DNA of 64,000 nucleotides from Cryptomeria japonica (GCF_030272615.1 NC_081413.1:550620136-550684135), one strand, 5' to 3'. Positions 21,799 through 34,068 are shown, numbered from the stretch's first letter. The notes: generated by a model from the letters alone, not told the origin. A program made the numbers and translations.

Positions 21799-24173
21799 GT
21801 GGACCACGCCATCCAAATGCCAACATTCTATATTAAGGATTTTGAACCCGTGCTTTGTACTATGGTGTTTGGATACAACAGCCACGAGAGAGCCTCCATT
21901 ATTCAGTTCCAGTGTTGCACAGTAAGGGCTTCCTTCAAAGTTGAGGACTTGAAGAGGGTATTTGGTATACCCGATAAGGGAGCATCTGCAACAAAACCGG
22001 CCAAGAAGCTCACCAAGGAGAAAAATAAATGGTTGTTGGACTTGGTGTGCACGAATGATTTGATGAAAGAACAATGGAAGAGTGTTTGGTCTGCAAATAA
22101 TAGTAGAGGTCTGAAGTGTGCTTTCATTGCACCTGAGGAGTGGAGGATGTTGATGGACTTAGTGAAAATCCGACTCACAAGGGCCAATCGAGCATCTGAC
22201 ATAGCCATCTGGATGATAGGACTGATGAATGGCATCAAGTGTGCTAAGGTTTATAACTGGGGGTAGCTCTTATCTGAGAGGATTCATGATTTCCTCAACC
22301 TGGAGCATAAAACATTCTATATGTGCCACCATGCCATTAGTCTATTTCTGGATGCAGTACGTACACAGGTATCTTTGGAGATGTAGGGTACCTTTGAGCC
22401 ACGCGGTAGGGTGGAACCCAGCAAACCCTCCATGTACTATTATGTTCACCTGGACACTCTTGGAGATAACGTAGAGCCAGCAAAGAGGAGGAGGAAGTTG
22501 GAGGTAGCAGTAGAGGTGGAAGAAGGTAGCAACATGGAAGACTTGGATGAGGAAGAGGAGGAAACAGAGGAATAGGAGAGTGGAGATGAAGGATTCTGCA
22601 TGGCACCTCACAATGTCAGAGAGGAAGAAGAAGAAGCGGAGTCACAGCAACATGAAGAGGGGGAAGAAGAAGAGCAACCAGAGCATAGAGGGTTGCGAGC
22701 ATGGTGGAGAAGCACTCGAGTGAAATTTACACCCCCCAAATTACCTCCTTCCGCCCACCTGGTACCTAAGGAAGCACTCACAGTGGCTAGCCCGGTAGGC
22801 GACATGAGACGAGTAGGAGTGTTGTTCAGGAAAGTTGACGAGGGGGAGCCTCCAACACAAAGGCGGGTGTTGCTGCCACAGATAGGCCTAGCCATACTAG
22901 AACCACAAGTCGTACCAACAACACCAGACCGTACGAGTGGTGACTTAGGCGATAGAATAGTGGTGGACTGTACAGTGGCAGGGATGGACATGCAGCATGC
23001 AAGGAAAGCGGACACCGTGCGAAGTGATGAGAACCAGGAGGTGGTCGTACAGGAGGCAGGTACTAGTACGACATGTACTAGTACGAAGGAGGTGACTATA
23101 GCGGTTGAGGGCTGCACGACACCCCTAGGAGGGAGAGGCTTGTGGACGTCCTGATGGAAAACACAGAAGGAGGGGATGGCCAGGAGGAGTTGGCGATGTT
23201 GGGCACACTAGTTGATGATGATATAGATGCATCTTTGGACGGGTGGCTCAGGCAATTTGCACTTGTACCTCACCTCCCCACTTCACCTTCACCCCACAAC
23301 ATGGTAGTTGGCCAAGGCAAGACATAGCATAGGGTCGCTCCTATCATAGATCAGGTTCAGGACGAAATGATGTCCATAGAGGAGCAGGATAGGGAGACTG
23401 GGGGAAGTGGACATGGTCAGAAAATCATTGATGTAGAGGATAGCAGATCTAGAGGACCACTTGCAAGGCTCCATATTACACCACCAGACCCTAGAGATCC
23501 AGGAGGCTCCCTCTAGCGATTCCTTGGGGAGTTACAGGGGATATTGGACATAGCTCGAGGTGTGGAACAGTTAGCTGGACAGATGGATGGCGGCAACTCA
23601 GCTGATGCTGAGAAGCTATTGCACTTCATGGCTTCAGGGTGTGAGGAGGAGTTTGCACGCCACTTTGAGAAACGGGGGTGGCCTGACAGTGGTATGTCGG
23701 AGATGGCCCAGGAGTGGAAGCACATGCGACTAGTGGAGGGAGTTAGCACCTTGGGAACCACCTTGCGCAATATGGAGGGGTTGTTCTGAGATGTATACTT
23801 GCAGATGAGACAAAGTAAGATGGACCAACAGACACAACACTTGTACGTCGAGAAATTGGAGAAAGAGGTGGAACAGCGTGCGCAATTGGCCACAGTGGAG
23901 AAGAACTTGAGGGTTGAGTTGGAGGCAAAGGTGGCACCTTATGACGCTCGTTGCAGCAGGCAGGAGGCGGAGTCGAAGGCACTTGCAACGAAGGTGGCTG
24001 ACCTGACTCTGCAAGTGGAGCAAAAGGACAAGAAATTGTTGGAGGCTGCACACATGGTCAAGAAGGCACGCGAACGACAGCTGGCTACTGAGAAGAACCT
24101 CCAGCTCCACATAGGACGACAGCCTTCTTCTTCAGCCACGACAGGGACGCCTCCTCTTCCTCATATGTCTTAG
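21799..24173 (+). pseudogene. Long post-integrase ORF, coiled-coil protein, broken
   Basis: The first part (21799-22266) continues in the same frame past a TAG into LLSERIHDFLNLEHKTFYM and then a strongly acidic Glu-rich region (about 22560-22700). Further open stretches are 22600-23154, 23142-23327, 23544-23789 and 23799-24173. The last has heptad-like Leu/Glu/Lys spacing (LEKEVEQRAQLATVEKNL..LEAKV), suggesting a long coiled coil near the C-terminus. No envelope features, such as a signal peptide or transmembrane helix, are apparent. The product is unknown. The location and style resemble the intact ORF at 62117-64000, but I see no direct sequence match. Confidence 0.5.
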
Positions 24174-24232
24174 TGTCTTTTGTTTTGTCATTCCAGCTCT
24201 TGTTTGTTTTAGTAGTCTAGAAGACGACTACT

Positions 24233-24251
24233 TTTTTTTGGGGGGGGCTAA
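24233..24251 (+). promoter_or_regulatory. Polypurine tract of the gypsy element
   Basis: A T run followed by GGGGGGGG and CTAA directly precedes the TG of the 3' LTR at 24252. The G run is the likely plus-strand primer. Confidence 0.7.
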
Positions 24252-24603
24252 TGTTAGGGGCTAATAACACATGTTAGTTTATAGTTGTTTGGGGTGTTTA
24301 TGTTTTGTTATGTATGGGTTGTCGAGAGGTTCCCGTGGGGTAGTTGGTAGTTGGTAGGTTGTGACGGTTGGCAGTTTGGCCAACTGTCGGGTCTATATAG
24401 TGTATGGATGGAACCTCAGCAAGTTAGCATTGTACTTGCATATTTGGAATGCAATAAAGATACCATAATTCTGCCATATCTATTCTTGTAATTGTTATCT
24501 ATGCTTTAATATACATGAGTGTTCTTGTTACATGAGTTGTTGGTATGTGTGGAATGTCTTTGTTTATCCATGAGTTTACCAACCTCACCGTAGGAACTAA
24601 ACA
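24252..24603 (+). repeat. 3' LTR of the gypsy element
   Basis: It has the same 352-bp length as the 5' LTR, starts TGTTAGGGGCTA and ends ACTAAACA. AAGAT follows. Confidence 0.95.
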
Positions 24604-24608
24604 AAGAT

Positions 24609-25053
24609 TTTTCCACGCCCATTAGGCAACTTTTGAGGATCATGAGGAGATTTTCAACACCCATTTGGAGATTTTATAGTAGGAACATTGGGGTTACAGT
24701 ATTATGTATAACCAACAAGAGAAAACTTATATCATCTTCATGGTGGTGTTTTTTCTCAATGATTGAGTAGTGGGAGACCGAATAATCCTGATTGTCAGAC
24801 CTAATGGAGACTTAATACCTTTTAATGGGGATTGAAGACCCTTTTTCCTTACGTGATGTGAACTTCATTGGTGGGTCTCATGGGAAGGCATAAAAGAAAT
24901 AGAGTTGGAACTGTTGATATTTTTTAGGAATATTTTAAAGTTATTGGTCCTTTGAATTTTGTAGTGCAGTTCAGGTTAAATGTTTAAGTTATAAAATTTA
25001 TGTAAGTTTCTAGTCTCATGAACTTAGTATCTTTTTATGTTTTCAGTCTTCTA
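24609..25053. other. Gene-free spacer
   Basis: Nothing recognisable between the gypsy element and the minus-strand LTR starting at 25054. Confidence 0.5.
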
Positions 25054-25559
25054 TGTTGGAATGATAAAGAATCCATAATGAAGTTGCACATATTTCAAAC
25101 AATCAACCAAGAAACATGTCTTCCACAAAAGAATGTTCCAACAAGAGCTTGCATGAACATGAGATTAATTTACTCAATAAAATACGAAAAATGATTCAAT
25201 TGATATGATACAATATACAAATGAGTCTTGCTTATATAGGCAAGGTGATGAGGGAAGATTACAACTACCTTGTTACAAATATTAAATGGATGATGCATTA
25301 TGAAGCAAATATTAAATAATGAGCTATGACTCAAATCTTCTAGAATGCCACCTACGATAAACGATCCTATAAATAATATTAAGTGACAAGTTAAATAAAA
25401 CAACTTTATGATAACTAACTTATGCCAACTAAGTCTAAGTATGCTTAACGTGTAAATGGCATTTAATGACAACGAAATGTCATGTATGGCTAAGTAACTT
25501 AATATGTGAATAGTTTCTAACTAAAAACTAGTTAGGATAAAACCATATTCACACCAACA
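25054..25559 (-). mobile_element. Copia-type 3' LTR, minus strand
   Basis: The plus strand runs from TGTTGG to CCAACA, a perfect 6-bp terminal inverted repeat. Just to the right is CCCCCCACC, which on the minus strand is the purine tract GGTGGGGGG directly before the LTR's TG. A minus-strand TATA box (CTATATAAG) lies near 25233-25242. The short terminal repeat, size (506 bp) and purine tract fit a Ty1/copia 3' LTR. No matching 5' LTR was found. Confidence 0.65.
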
Positions 25560-26580
25560 CCCCCCACCATAAGTGCAACTTAGGGAGTGAAATTATTATG
25601 AAAATGATGCAAGACTAATATGAAAATGCAATTATGGGTCCTAACAACTTGGCCATGTTAAGTACCTATGCAAAAATAATCATGCAGCTAATCTCTTACA
25701 AATAAAGAAAATGAGAATTTTCCATGGGACGAAAATCATCTCCAAAAAAGATACATGCAAATATGATCAAGTGATAGAATGAACAATGTATGGAGGACTC
25801 AATGACAATAACCCCCAAGAACTACATCCATCACAATAATCCAACCCCCCCCAATAGGAGGGAAAGAGAAAGACCATGTAGCCCCCCTAATGAATAATCA
25901 CTTGCAAGAATGTTAAGTGTTTGAAGAAAAAATGAGATTTAATACTTATAAACCACTTGTCTCTCCTTAGGAAGAAAAAAACCATGTATAGATACATGTA
26001 TGCTTCCCATTCAAGATATGCTATGAAAGATGGAAGCATGAAGAATGATGATGATGTCTCTAAAAATTGCTCGTGTGTCCCCTTGTCCAAGTGATATGAG
26101 ATGCCACAGTCCAATCAGGTATATGCCCAATCAAAAAGGAAGATGACAAACAAGGACTATGTGGAAACTAATGTAGAACAAACTCCAAAGACAAATAAGT
26201 CGGAATATGTTCTCCAACCAAATCTGAAAGACAATGATGGTCTTGTTGATCAGGAATGATGGAAGTCTCATTCAATGATTCTGGATAAGAAGTCAATGGA
26301 AGTGAAGGTGGATCAACTATCTTTAAAGAAGAATCAAAAATTTATGAAGCAACCTCAACTAAAGTGGCAGAAGACTCCAATGTATCACGATCATGAATAT
26401 ATAGAGAGATTAAAAAAAGTGAAAAAATCAATATTTTCCCTCTATTGTTTTTAAACAGAAATCTAAACTTAGATGGTTGACAAGTGGCAGATAACATTCC
26501 TAAGCCAATGTGGCAATTTCTATGCCCACCCCATTTTCACCTACTTAAATATGCAAGCCTAAAAAGTAGGAGAACCTAGT
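25560..26580 (-). other. Probable decayed interior of the minus-strand copia
   Basis: By position this adjoins the purine tract of the 25054-25559 LTR, so it should be the 3' end of that element's interior. No protein motif can be read. It is A-rich and gene-free. Confidence 0.3.
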
Positions 26581-26634
26581 TTTATGTTGTTGGCATTTCA
26601 GTTCTCCCTTTCCAAGACAACACAAACCAAAATA
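26580..26634. repeat. Short dispersed repeat, copy 1
   Basis: TTTATGTTGTTGGCATTT, TTCTCCCTTTCC and AAGACAACACAAA recur in the same order at 33290-33345 with few changes. The internal TGTTGGCATTT could be an LTR start, but the flanks diverge at once after the block. Confidence 0.7.
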
Positions 26635-26939
26635 CAACAAGCTAAGCCCTTTTAGATTAAACTAAGACTATAATCTAAAACTAGAGTGGCATTTATGAAA
26701 GTTGGGACTAACAAAAGATAAGTGATGCAACTAGGAAACACAAACTTGCAAATGAAACAAGCAAAAGTAAATTAGGAATAAGAGAAATAATACAATGAAA
26801 TAGAGGAATAAGATACACCTAGAATGTTAAAGGTAGTGATTGTACACTAAGGAAGTGATTAATAACCTATAGTCTAAATTTAGAAACTACAAGAGGTATT
26901 TTCTAGCAAAGAATTATTAGGTAAAGTGTCTAGGTAAGG

Positions 26940-29165
26940 GTGTCAGATGGGTACAAATACCATAGGTGTCTAGGAGGAATAGGACAAGCTCACTATTTGT
27001 GTACAATTGATCTCCAAATAGTTAATTGATTATATTTATTTATTAGTCTTTCTCATTATTTGTGAACACAATTTTATCACACTAGGAGCTCTATAAATAT
27101 ATTTTGAAAATGAACACATGATTTCTCTTGCAATCATTATTTGGTATTAGAGTATTGCAATGGGGAAGGGTGCCACTGCATTAATCTTTTTGTTTGTTTT
27201 CCACCCTTTTCATCTTTGGGGAGCTTAATATCACTCTAAAAGACCATACCCTCTTATATATTTCTTCTATGAATACATAAGTGCATCTAGTGTGGTTTCA
27301 TTACTTTTTTATAATTAGAAAATGAAACTAATATCCATATAATATTTGTTGGAAGTTTGAAGGAGCCCTCCAAATGAGTCTTTAAATCTATGCAATAAAG
27401 GCATGCCTGGTGAAGATTGAATCAACATTAGGAAGAATTAAACAAAAAAGTCTACAACATTAAAGATCTAATTTATAGATTGGTGTAGATAGAGTTGACT
27501 ATATAATCAATTTGAAGTGTAGAAGTAAACGCCCAACACAAAAATATTATAATTTTTTTTTCATTTTTTAATAGTTAGGACAAGAATTATATTTGTAAAG
27601 TTATGAAAAAAAATTAGAATATTTAAAAAAAATTATCTCTAACACGAAGAAACTAAATTAATTTGCTAATTTGTAATCTCAAGGGAAAAATTGGTCAAAA
27701 TTTTTTATCAATCCACTAGTCTAATAAATCATTCTAATGAATGTTTAGACTTATTTATTTATTTGTAAAATTATCTTAAATTGACGTCTTCTTTTATCAA
27801 GTCAAATTTTTCCATAAAAAAAATTCAATGAAATCCCATTGTGAGACAACCCAAAAGCATTTTACTACAACTCATGTAAAATTTAATTATTTTATTGTAG
27901 AATGCCATAACTTCAAGTCTTGAGAAAGGATACAAACCTTGTCAAATTGTCTATTTTTTGTGTCAAAGTAATATGAGAACAAAATAAAAATTTGCGTAAA
28001 TTGAAAATAATTATTTTATTAAATTTATAGTAAAAAGTCATGGCCACTATTGATTCAAAACTTGTACTTTCATATTTCCAACTCTTGAAAGGTAATAACT
28101 ACTCTTCGTAAAAGCCAAAGATCAAAACTCATCGAGTTTTAAGATTTATGAGAAAGTGTTTTAGACATCTTAAAAAGTAATGACACTAATGTAGATCAAT
28201 AACATAATATTGGAAAAGGCCAATTAGAAAGCTAAATTGATTATCATATTCAATAGATCAAATGGGGCCCGACCTCATATCCATTATTTTACAACCATAC
28301 CGATGCATAGGATAAATTACAAATTATGTATGAGGTGAAGAATCCAATTTCTACTCTAGTATAGTTAGATGCATTGTTTGAAGATAAAAAATGGGTGAAA
28401 AGTTAAATCCTCCTTGAGATAAGTTGTAGTGTTGCAAGTTTGCCTATAACATAGGTTGAATCAATGACAATTTGCTTGTGCGTGTTGTTTTGAGACCCTT
28501 GCCCTCAGTTTACAAGGTCATTGTGACATCCCTAGCCATCTTAAATTATAATCCTTGCTTCCATCATGTAAATATTCTTGCCTCCTATCGGTTCCCCAAT
28601 CTGATGAAAAGCTCCCCCTCTCTGCTACTTCTCTATCTCACCTTTCATGAGATTCACTCTCTTAACATTGATGGCTGGTGCTTATTAGAGTTTGTGGGTT
28701 TTGGTAGTCTCACTACTCATGAGATCCCTCTTGTTCGCTAGTTGGTTGTGTTATGTTAAAGGGTTCAAGCCTTTATCTCAATTTACTTAATGGTCGATGT
28801 TGTACATGGAAACCTAACCTTGGTGGTCAAAGTTGATCATTTTACCTCCCTTTGGAATCAACAATATAGTCATCTAAACTTTGGCTATTTGTTTGCAATC
28901 AACACATATGGCACAAGAAGAGATCATCCCTCCCTAAAAAAATACTAATGATATTTGCTCTAGTCACTTAGCTAAGAAGTAGCATCAAGCCCCTATTGGA
29001 TCTAGCAATCATTAAGATCCAATCATTAAGCATCCAAACCATTGGATTTACTGTATACATTTCTATGCAAGTTGATGACCTATATCGATGAGTTCAAATA
29101 GTTTTAAATTTTTGTTGATCATACAAGAAGAAAGTGGATGTATTACACTAAGACCAAGGATTAGT
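26940..29165 (+). mobile_element. Highly decayed Ty1/copia element
   Basis: A TATA-like CTATAAATAT (about 27090) and a primer-site relic TGGTATTAGAGT (27142-27153, two changes from the canonical TGGTATCAGAGC) suggest a 5' LTR ending near 27140. Downstream on the same strand, 28464-28560 reads DNLLVRVVLRPLPSVYKVIVTSL, resembling the copia gag motif around LRTLPPSY. 29108-29160 reads VDHTRRKWMYYTKTKD, resembling the start of the copia integrase core. The order LTR, primer site, gag, integrase is right. Everything between is eroded, and no 3' LTR is seen. Confidence 0.5.
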
Positions 29166-29469
29166 TAGACTAGGGATTAGGTTTTCACAAATTTCAAACA
29201 TTTCAATGCTTAAACAAGTACATGACTTGTAGCAAAAGATTGCATTCAAAAGGAAAACATAAACTATAGCGAGATGTTTGAACCTACACCCAAGATAAAA
29301 ATTATTAGAGTGATATTTGTTATGGTTGCATAATTTAACTAGAGGTCTACACAACTCAACCAAAGTGACTTGTTCCACCTGGGAAAAGGTAAAAAAGTAT
29401 GCAAATTTATCAAATCTCACTATGATCTCAAATAGGCTCCTAGAATCCATTATATCAAAAGTATATTAT

Positions 29470-29880
29470 CAACTGAAAAGCTAGCTTAAATTGATATTTC
29501 ATCTTATATGAAATTGGCATTGAACATTGTACATTGCAATCATAAAGACGAAAACATCTCTCGTGCCTTGCTGGAAAGATTTTAGAAAAAAAAAAAATTA
29601 ATACATTATTCCTACAGTAAGGAAATTCATGATTATCAACTGGGAAGCTTAAATTGATCAATCTTGGCTAGATGAAATTAGCATTTAACATTGTACATTC
29701 CAACCATATTAGACAAATACACCGCCACACCTTGCGAGAAAGGTTATAGAAATTAATATTTTAATGAATAACTTATACAACAAGGCCATTATGACTACCA
29801 TCTGAAAAGCTTAAATTGATCGATCTTCTTTATATAAAATTGGCATTTAATATTGTACATTTCAACCATAACTCAAGCAC
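29470..29880. repeat. About 170-bp tandem repeat, three diverged copies
   Basis: Blocks containing AAGCTTAAATTGAT, then ATGAAATTGGCATT and AACATTGTACATT.CAA, begin near 29471, 29638 and 29808. Spacing is 167-170 bp. The array lies about 200 bp beyond the stop codon of the DUF668 gene and may be part of its 3' flank or untranslated region. Confidence 0.85.
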
Positions 29881-30078
29881 TGCTCATAATTATGTACAAA
29901 TATGATCAGAAATGGATGCTCCTGTTATTCATCATTACAACTTTAATACTGTACAACTATTTCTAAGAAGAGACATTAATCGTAATGCTCTTGTGATTAA
30001 AATACAAGATCAAACTTCTAAATAACTCAGGCTCCTAACACTCAATGGTGGAGATTGGAAAAATGTTTTAAGCACACG

Positions 30079-30616
30079 TTACAATAAATTGAGTGTATCA
30101 ACTCTGTCAATTACATCTAAAGCTTTTATCCTATCAATGTCAAAATTAATTGCAGGAACTGCAGGAGTTTGATGCCTCCTTACTTCATTAGAGTCGCTCT
30201 TCCTATTTCTGGTTGGTGAATGGCTGTTGCTCTTGCTCAGTCTATTAACAGATTGGCCAAAGGATCGTGGCTTCAAAGTATCAAATTCTTGACTTTTGCT
30301 GATTCCTGGGGTCAACTTCCTTTTGTTGACATCTTTGAGCATGTTTTTATCTTCTTGAGACAGTTGAGGAGCTGTAAGATGTCCATTTGAAGTTGCACTT
30401 CGCTTATCAATGGTAGGCAAACCTAGAGTTACTTTAGTTTGTACTGGAGAGCGAATAGGTGACTTGCTTGGAGTGCTTCTAGCATGGTTCACGAGGTGAT
30501 GAAGCAACACAATTAAATCAAGAATGTATGATTCTGTTGTCTCCTTTGAGGCATGATGAAGAGTCTGAATGAGTGTAAGTTCATTTTGACCTGGCAGCTT
30601 TTGATCAAAAGAAGAC
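30079..30616 (-). CDS. DUF668 gene, last coding exon
   Basis: Acceptor TGTGTGCAG precedes GTCTTC. The exon encodes 178 residues plus stop: the end of the DUF668 helical region, then a Pro/Ser/Lys-rich tail with likely phosphorylation sites (SPIRSP, SHSPTR) and a conserved end. The first residue is completed with GG from exon B. Confidence 0.85.
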
Positions 30617-31122
30617 CTGCACACAAGTAGTTGCAAAAAGTTTCAGGCACTTGATCTGTCTGGAGCTTATCTTAAAATTGCAACTTGGCATTAAGATCTT
30701 CCAGCTGCAACTATGTTTATAGCCAAAAGAAACCTCAATGAATAACTGACCCGGTGCTAGCCCACTCCCCAACCCATCCAAATCCATGATGTGCTCTGAA
30801 GCCAGAATAAAACCACATGCACAAAAGCCATCAATAACCAAATGAAATCCAACAATGCAATGTTCAAAGCAACATAAGGAAAGCCTTTGTCATCTGCAAT
30901 TATCAATCAGTCAAATTCATGTTCTTCATGAAACTTAAACATGGACATCCATCTCTTCTTTGGGAAGCAAGCCAAATCACCATTATGCTAGAATAAACAG
31001 AAGCTTCAAAATTTTATATCAAAGTTTTATGATGGAAATAATTACTTGGTGGTGTTTGTTGCAACCGGAACAAGCCACGCTAATATTTTCTCCATCTCTG
31101 CTTTAATCTCAGCAATGGTTGG
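30079..31122 (-). CDS. DUF668 protein, PSK SIMULATOR-like, 3' part of gene
   Basis: Three minus-strand exons join with consistent splice phases: 31122-31046, 30795-30751 and 30616-30079 (stop). The product reads through IKAEMEK.LAWLVPVATNTT, then KAHHGFGWVGEWASTG, then LIQTLHHASKETTESYILDLIVLLHHLV. These are hallmarks of the DUF668 domain of plant PSI1-type proteins, which Arabidopsis work links to phytosulfokine signalling and growth. The C-terminal tail is Ser/Lys-rich (GISKSQEFDT, RLSKSNSHSPTRNRKS) and ends FDIDRIKALDVIDRVDTLNLL, as I recall from this family. The frames are intact and sites follow GT..AG, so the gene looks functional. Upstream exons encoding DUF3475 and early DUF668 are not visible in the window; the preceding intron exceeds at least 3 kb or the gene is truncated. 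Confidence 0.85.
30751..30795 (-). CDS. DUF668 gene, exon B (45-nt microexon)
   Basis: Acceptor CTTCAG precedes AGCACATC and donor GTCAGT follows CACCGG. It encodes the strongly conserved HHGFGWVGEW segment. At 45 nt it is easily missed by gene finders, and an overlapping minus-strand ORF (30605-30841) is only a shadow that reads it in another frame. Confidence 0.85.
31046..31122 (-). CDS. DUF668 gene, exon A (77 nt)
   Basis: On the minus strand an acceptor (CTACAG) precedes CCAACC, and the exon ends ACCACCAA before GTAATT. It encodes 25 codons plus two bases, with the conserved WLVPVATNTT segment. The phase matches exon B, which starts with a single A completing a Lys codon. Confidence 0.85.
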
Positions 31123-31615
31123 CTGTAGACAGGATTCAAAAACTATACATTTAGATAGTTACAGCTTCAAGCTTGCATAAAGGATCAATACAAAGGTATT
31201 TAAAAAAAGTTAAAACAGATGTCCCATCAAGGAGAGCAAAGACTTGCAGCATAAAAATTAAATTTCGCACTAGACTGGCAAACAAATAAGAAACTAAAAA
31301 AATTATTAGTCGGAAACGTTAAATCAATAGAAATAGCATGCATTTGTTCAACACTAGTTGAATATCTGGTGAGTCATTGGTGGGATCATATTTCAAATGT
31401 AACCGGACAAATAACAAAAAAATAATGTTTAAAACTTTAGTCTATTGTCAGATCTCAACATGTCAATCAATAGTTCGAGGATCATACAAAGTGACAGTTT
31501 CCATGAAGAAACATGTTGCACAGCTTTTTCAGATGAAATCCCTTTTAAATTGTCAATGTTGATTAGTTCAGTGTACTCCACAGCTCTGATAAAAGACACT
31601 ATCAATTCCTGTAAA
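31123..31615 (-). other. Intronic or flanking sequence
   Basis: No further exon of the DUF668 gene could be read here on the minus strand. I searched by eye for the expected GLALHYAN-type segment. Confidence 0.45.
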
Positions 31616-32863
31616 TGTTAATGAATCTGAATTACATTAAGGACAACCCTGAAACAATTTTCCTGTTATATGTGATGAGCACACGATTATAGGGAGAGAA
31701 CCATGCAAAATATTGCTTATATAAACTTCCCTTACAAACTTTGTAGGCACCAACCCACGGGAGACACCAATCCCATCAATTCGTAAGCCCCAACCTACAG
31801 GAAACACCAATCCCCACAACCGAGCACCAATTTAGTAAGAGACACCAATCTCTTCGGTAAGAGGTACCATTCTCGTTCCGTATGAGGCACCAAACTCTTT
31901 TGGGAAGCACCAACTTCCAAATGAATAAGTATCTCCTTCTCAAACTACATCTGCTTCAATGGATGAAAAATTCTTATAATTTCTTCATAAAATCTTACCA
32001 CACAACCTTTCTCTCACAAGTTTGATACAGTCTCTTTCATCTACTTTTCTCCTCAAATCTGCATATTCTCTCTCACAAATCTGCTCTTAGATGATGCGCA
32101 ATGTGTCTTCCTCACAATATGTGAATGTATTACTATTATTCCTTTATAATTTTGCTTTAACTTTCTTCAATATGAATCTGATTTTTTTTTTTCCTGCTCT
32201 AGGTCTGCTCTAAATGGTCTGATTTTTCATTGTATTTCTGTTCTCAATGACTGCTCAAGATCTTATCATAACTATTGCCAATCTTCCTTCAATATAGATC
32301 TTCAATATTATCCCACACTACACAAGTCTGCTCTAAAATCTGCTATTATCCTCTACATAAGTCTGCTCCAAAATCTGCTCTTATCCTCTACATAACTCTG
32401 CTCAAATATTCTCTCATTCCACCACACAAAATCTGTTCTAGACTGCTGAAGATCTGCTTTTATTCATGTGAAATTACTTGGAAAACTTACTCTTGTAACT
32501 CCCATTCTATCTTTCTTATATACCTCCTCATATGTCATTTCAAAAAGGAGGTGACTATTCCCAAAAAGGGTCAGCTTCATAAATAAACAAATACATTTTT
32601 ACTATATCTCCCTAATAATGAGTTGGTCCTATAAAAAATAATACATTTTAATTTAATCTTCCCAAGTGAGCACTAGAATAAAGGGTCGGCCTTCATAATA
32701 CATTTGAAACAGCATTAATATTAGATATTTCTTGCAAAGGTGTTCGGCCAGCAATCAACACATATCATAAACTTAAACTTGTCTTGCATATATGTTAAGG
32801 TAAGGTCTTCTTTGACAACGGCAATATGAAACTATCCTTTGACATAAATGACAAGATCTAACA
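31616..32863 (-). mobile_element. Copia-type 3' LTR, minus strand, next to DUF668 gene
   Basis: The plus strand runs from TGTTA (31616) to TAACA (32863), a 5-bp terminal inverted repeat. It is followed by ATCTCCCTTG, which on the minus strand is CAAGGGAGAT directly before TGTTAGATC, a classic copia purine tract and LTR start. The LTR holds imperfect GACACCAATC repeats (31745-31920) and repeated AAATCTGCTCT blocks (32080-32460). No target duplication or 5' LTR was found; little interior remains. Its place beyond exon A suggests it sits in an intron. Confidence 0.6.
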
Positions 32864-34068
32864 ATCTCCCTTGACAATATGCTTGCCAACAATTGCTTTG
32901 ACATCAATAACAATAATTCCAACAGTATGCATAAAGAATATACCATACATAACTGCTCCAGCATTTCAATTTCATATGCTATCCAGAAACAGAATCAATA
33001 ATTTACAAAGTTTGAAGGTTTGGCCAAGCCCCATATTTCTGTATTTTAAAGATTTTGCTCTGTTTTCATAAATTTTTAGTGCCCCATTTCAGCCTTTTCC
33101 AGTAAATCCAAAAAAAGTACAAGAAAATTAACAAGGATGCAAACATTTTTGCAATGGGAACGTTGGTAGAGTATGCATCACTCGCATAAAATTTGAAAAC
33201 AAATTAAAAACGTAGATTCGCTATATTAATTGCATCAAATTTTTTAAAAGATAAATCCAAGCTGCCAGTATCAAGATCTGGCTCTTCTGTTTTATGTTGT
33301 TGGCATTTATGTTCTCCCTTTCCAAGACAACACAAAACAAAAGAGCATGTCAGGTCAAACAATTAGAAGGGGTAACTCCCTTGTAGTAAAAATATAACAA
33401 AGGAACTTTGGAGTCTAAAAAATTGGATTTGTAGTGTGATTCAAAAAATTCTTTAAACAGACACCTGCCATTTTGGTTCTTCGGCAACAGCACAAGGCTT
33501 ATCAACACTTCTACAAAAGATGTAATTTTCATGCCTTTATCTTAAAGCAAGCAAACAAACAGTTAATAAATGCTCTGTTTTTCTAGCTAAAAGTAAAGAC
33601 AGGTTTGGTTGTATATGTATGGGTTTGCAAACAAAAAATAATCAAATTTGATGCAAAATGCAAGAAATGATGTTCACAAGCTATACTGACAATCATAAAG
33701 CATATTATTTGGTTGATGTTGAAACTAATAAATGGTGTTTATATTGTGCTGCTGTAGTTAATGAAAAAACAAATATCAGATTTGGAAGTTGTTGGAAATG
33801 ACAATAAATTGATGAAAAAAACAGTTCTGATGCATGACACAATTGCCATGAAATTCCTAGACAAACAAGTTGCTGCAAATGCCTCAAATCAGCAAGGTGA
33901 AACTCATTTGGAGGGGAAGCCACAGAAAAAACCTCAAGTTACTGGCCCTGGGACTGATTTGGGTTTAGGGATTCGGTCAATAAAATTTGCGGGTTGGGCT
34001 TGCTTTGGGTTCACCCATACAAAAACAAATAAAAACCATGTATACGTATACATATACATATACATATG
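32864..34068. other. Gene-poor stretch between LTR and gypsy element
   Basis: It holds the eroded 3' interior of the copia LTR above, copy 2 of the 55-bp dispersed repeat (33290-33345), a weak plus-strand exon-like frame at 33757-33960 and a TATACATA microsatellite at about 34040-34068. No gene can be supported. Confidence 0.4.
33290..33345. repeat. Short dispersed repeat, copy 2
   Basis: It matches 26580-26634 in the same orientation. Confidence 0.7.

Larger units (their letters stand above)
16127..24603 (+). mobile_element. Ty3/gypsy element, complete ends, internally deleted
   Basis: Two 352-bp LTRs (16127-16478 and 24252-24603) and a perfect 5-bp target duplication AAGAT (16122-16126 and 24604-24608) delimit the insertion. 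Gene order on the plus strand is gag, partial RNase H, integrase, then about 5 kb carrying an additional ORF. This long post-integrase region and a primer site of TTGGCATCATTGCC type recall the Tat/Athila side of plant gypsy elements. The protease and reverse-transcriptase core are missing. By eye the LTRs differ at about 30 of 352 positions, mostly transitions, so the insertion is old. All frames carry stops. Confidence 0.95.

Noticed and set aside
26580-33345. Paired 55-bp repeats at 26580 and 33290 as the two LTRs of one element
   Set aside because: Homology ends at once outside the block and the host DUF668 exons lie between them.
33757-33960. Plus-strand open stretch preceded by an acceptor-like CTGCTGTAG
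   Set aside because: It reads like protein for about 65 codons, but there is no matching donor or partner exon and no family match; too weak to call an exon.
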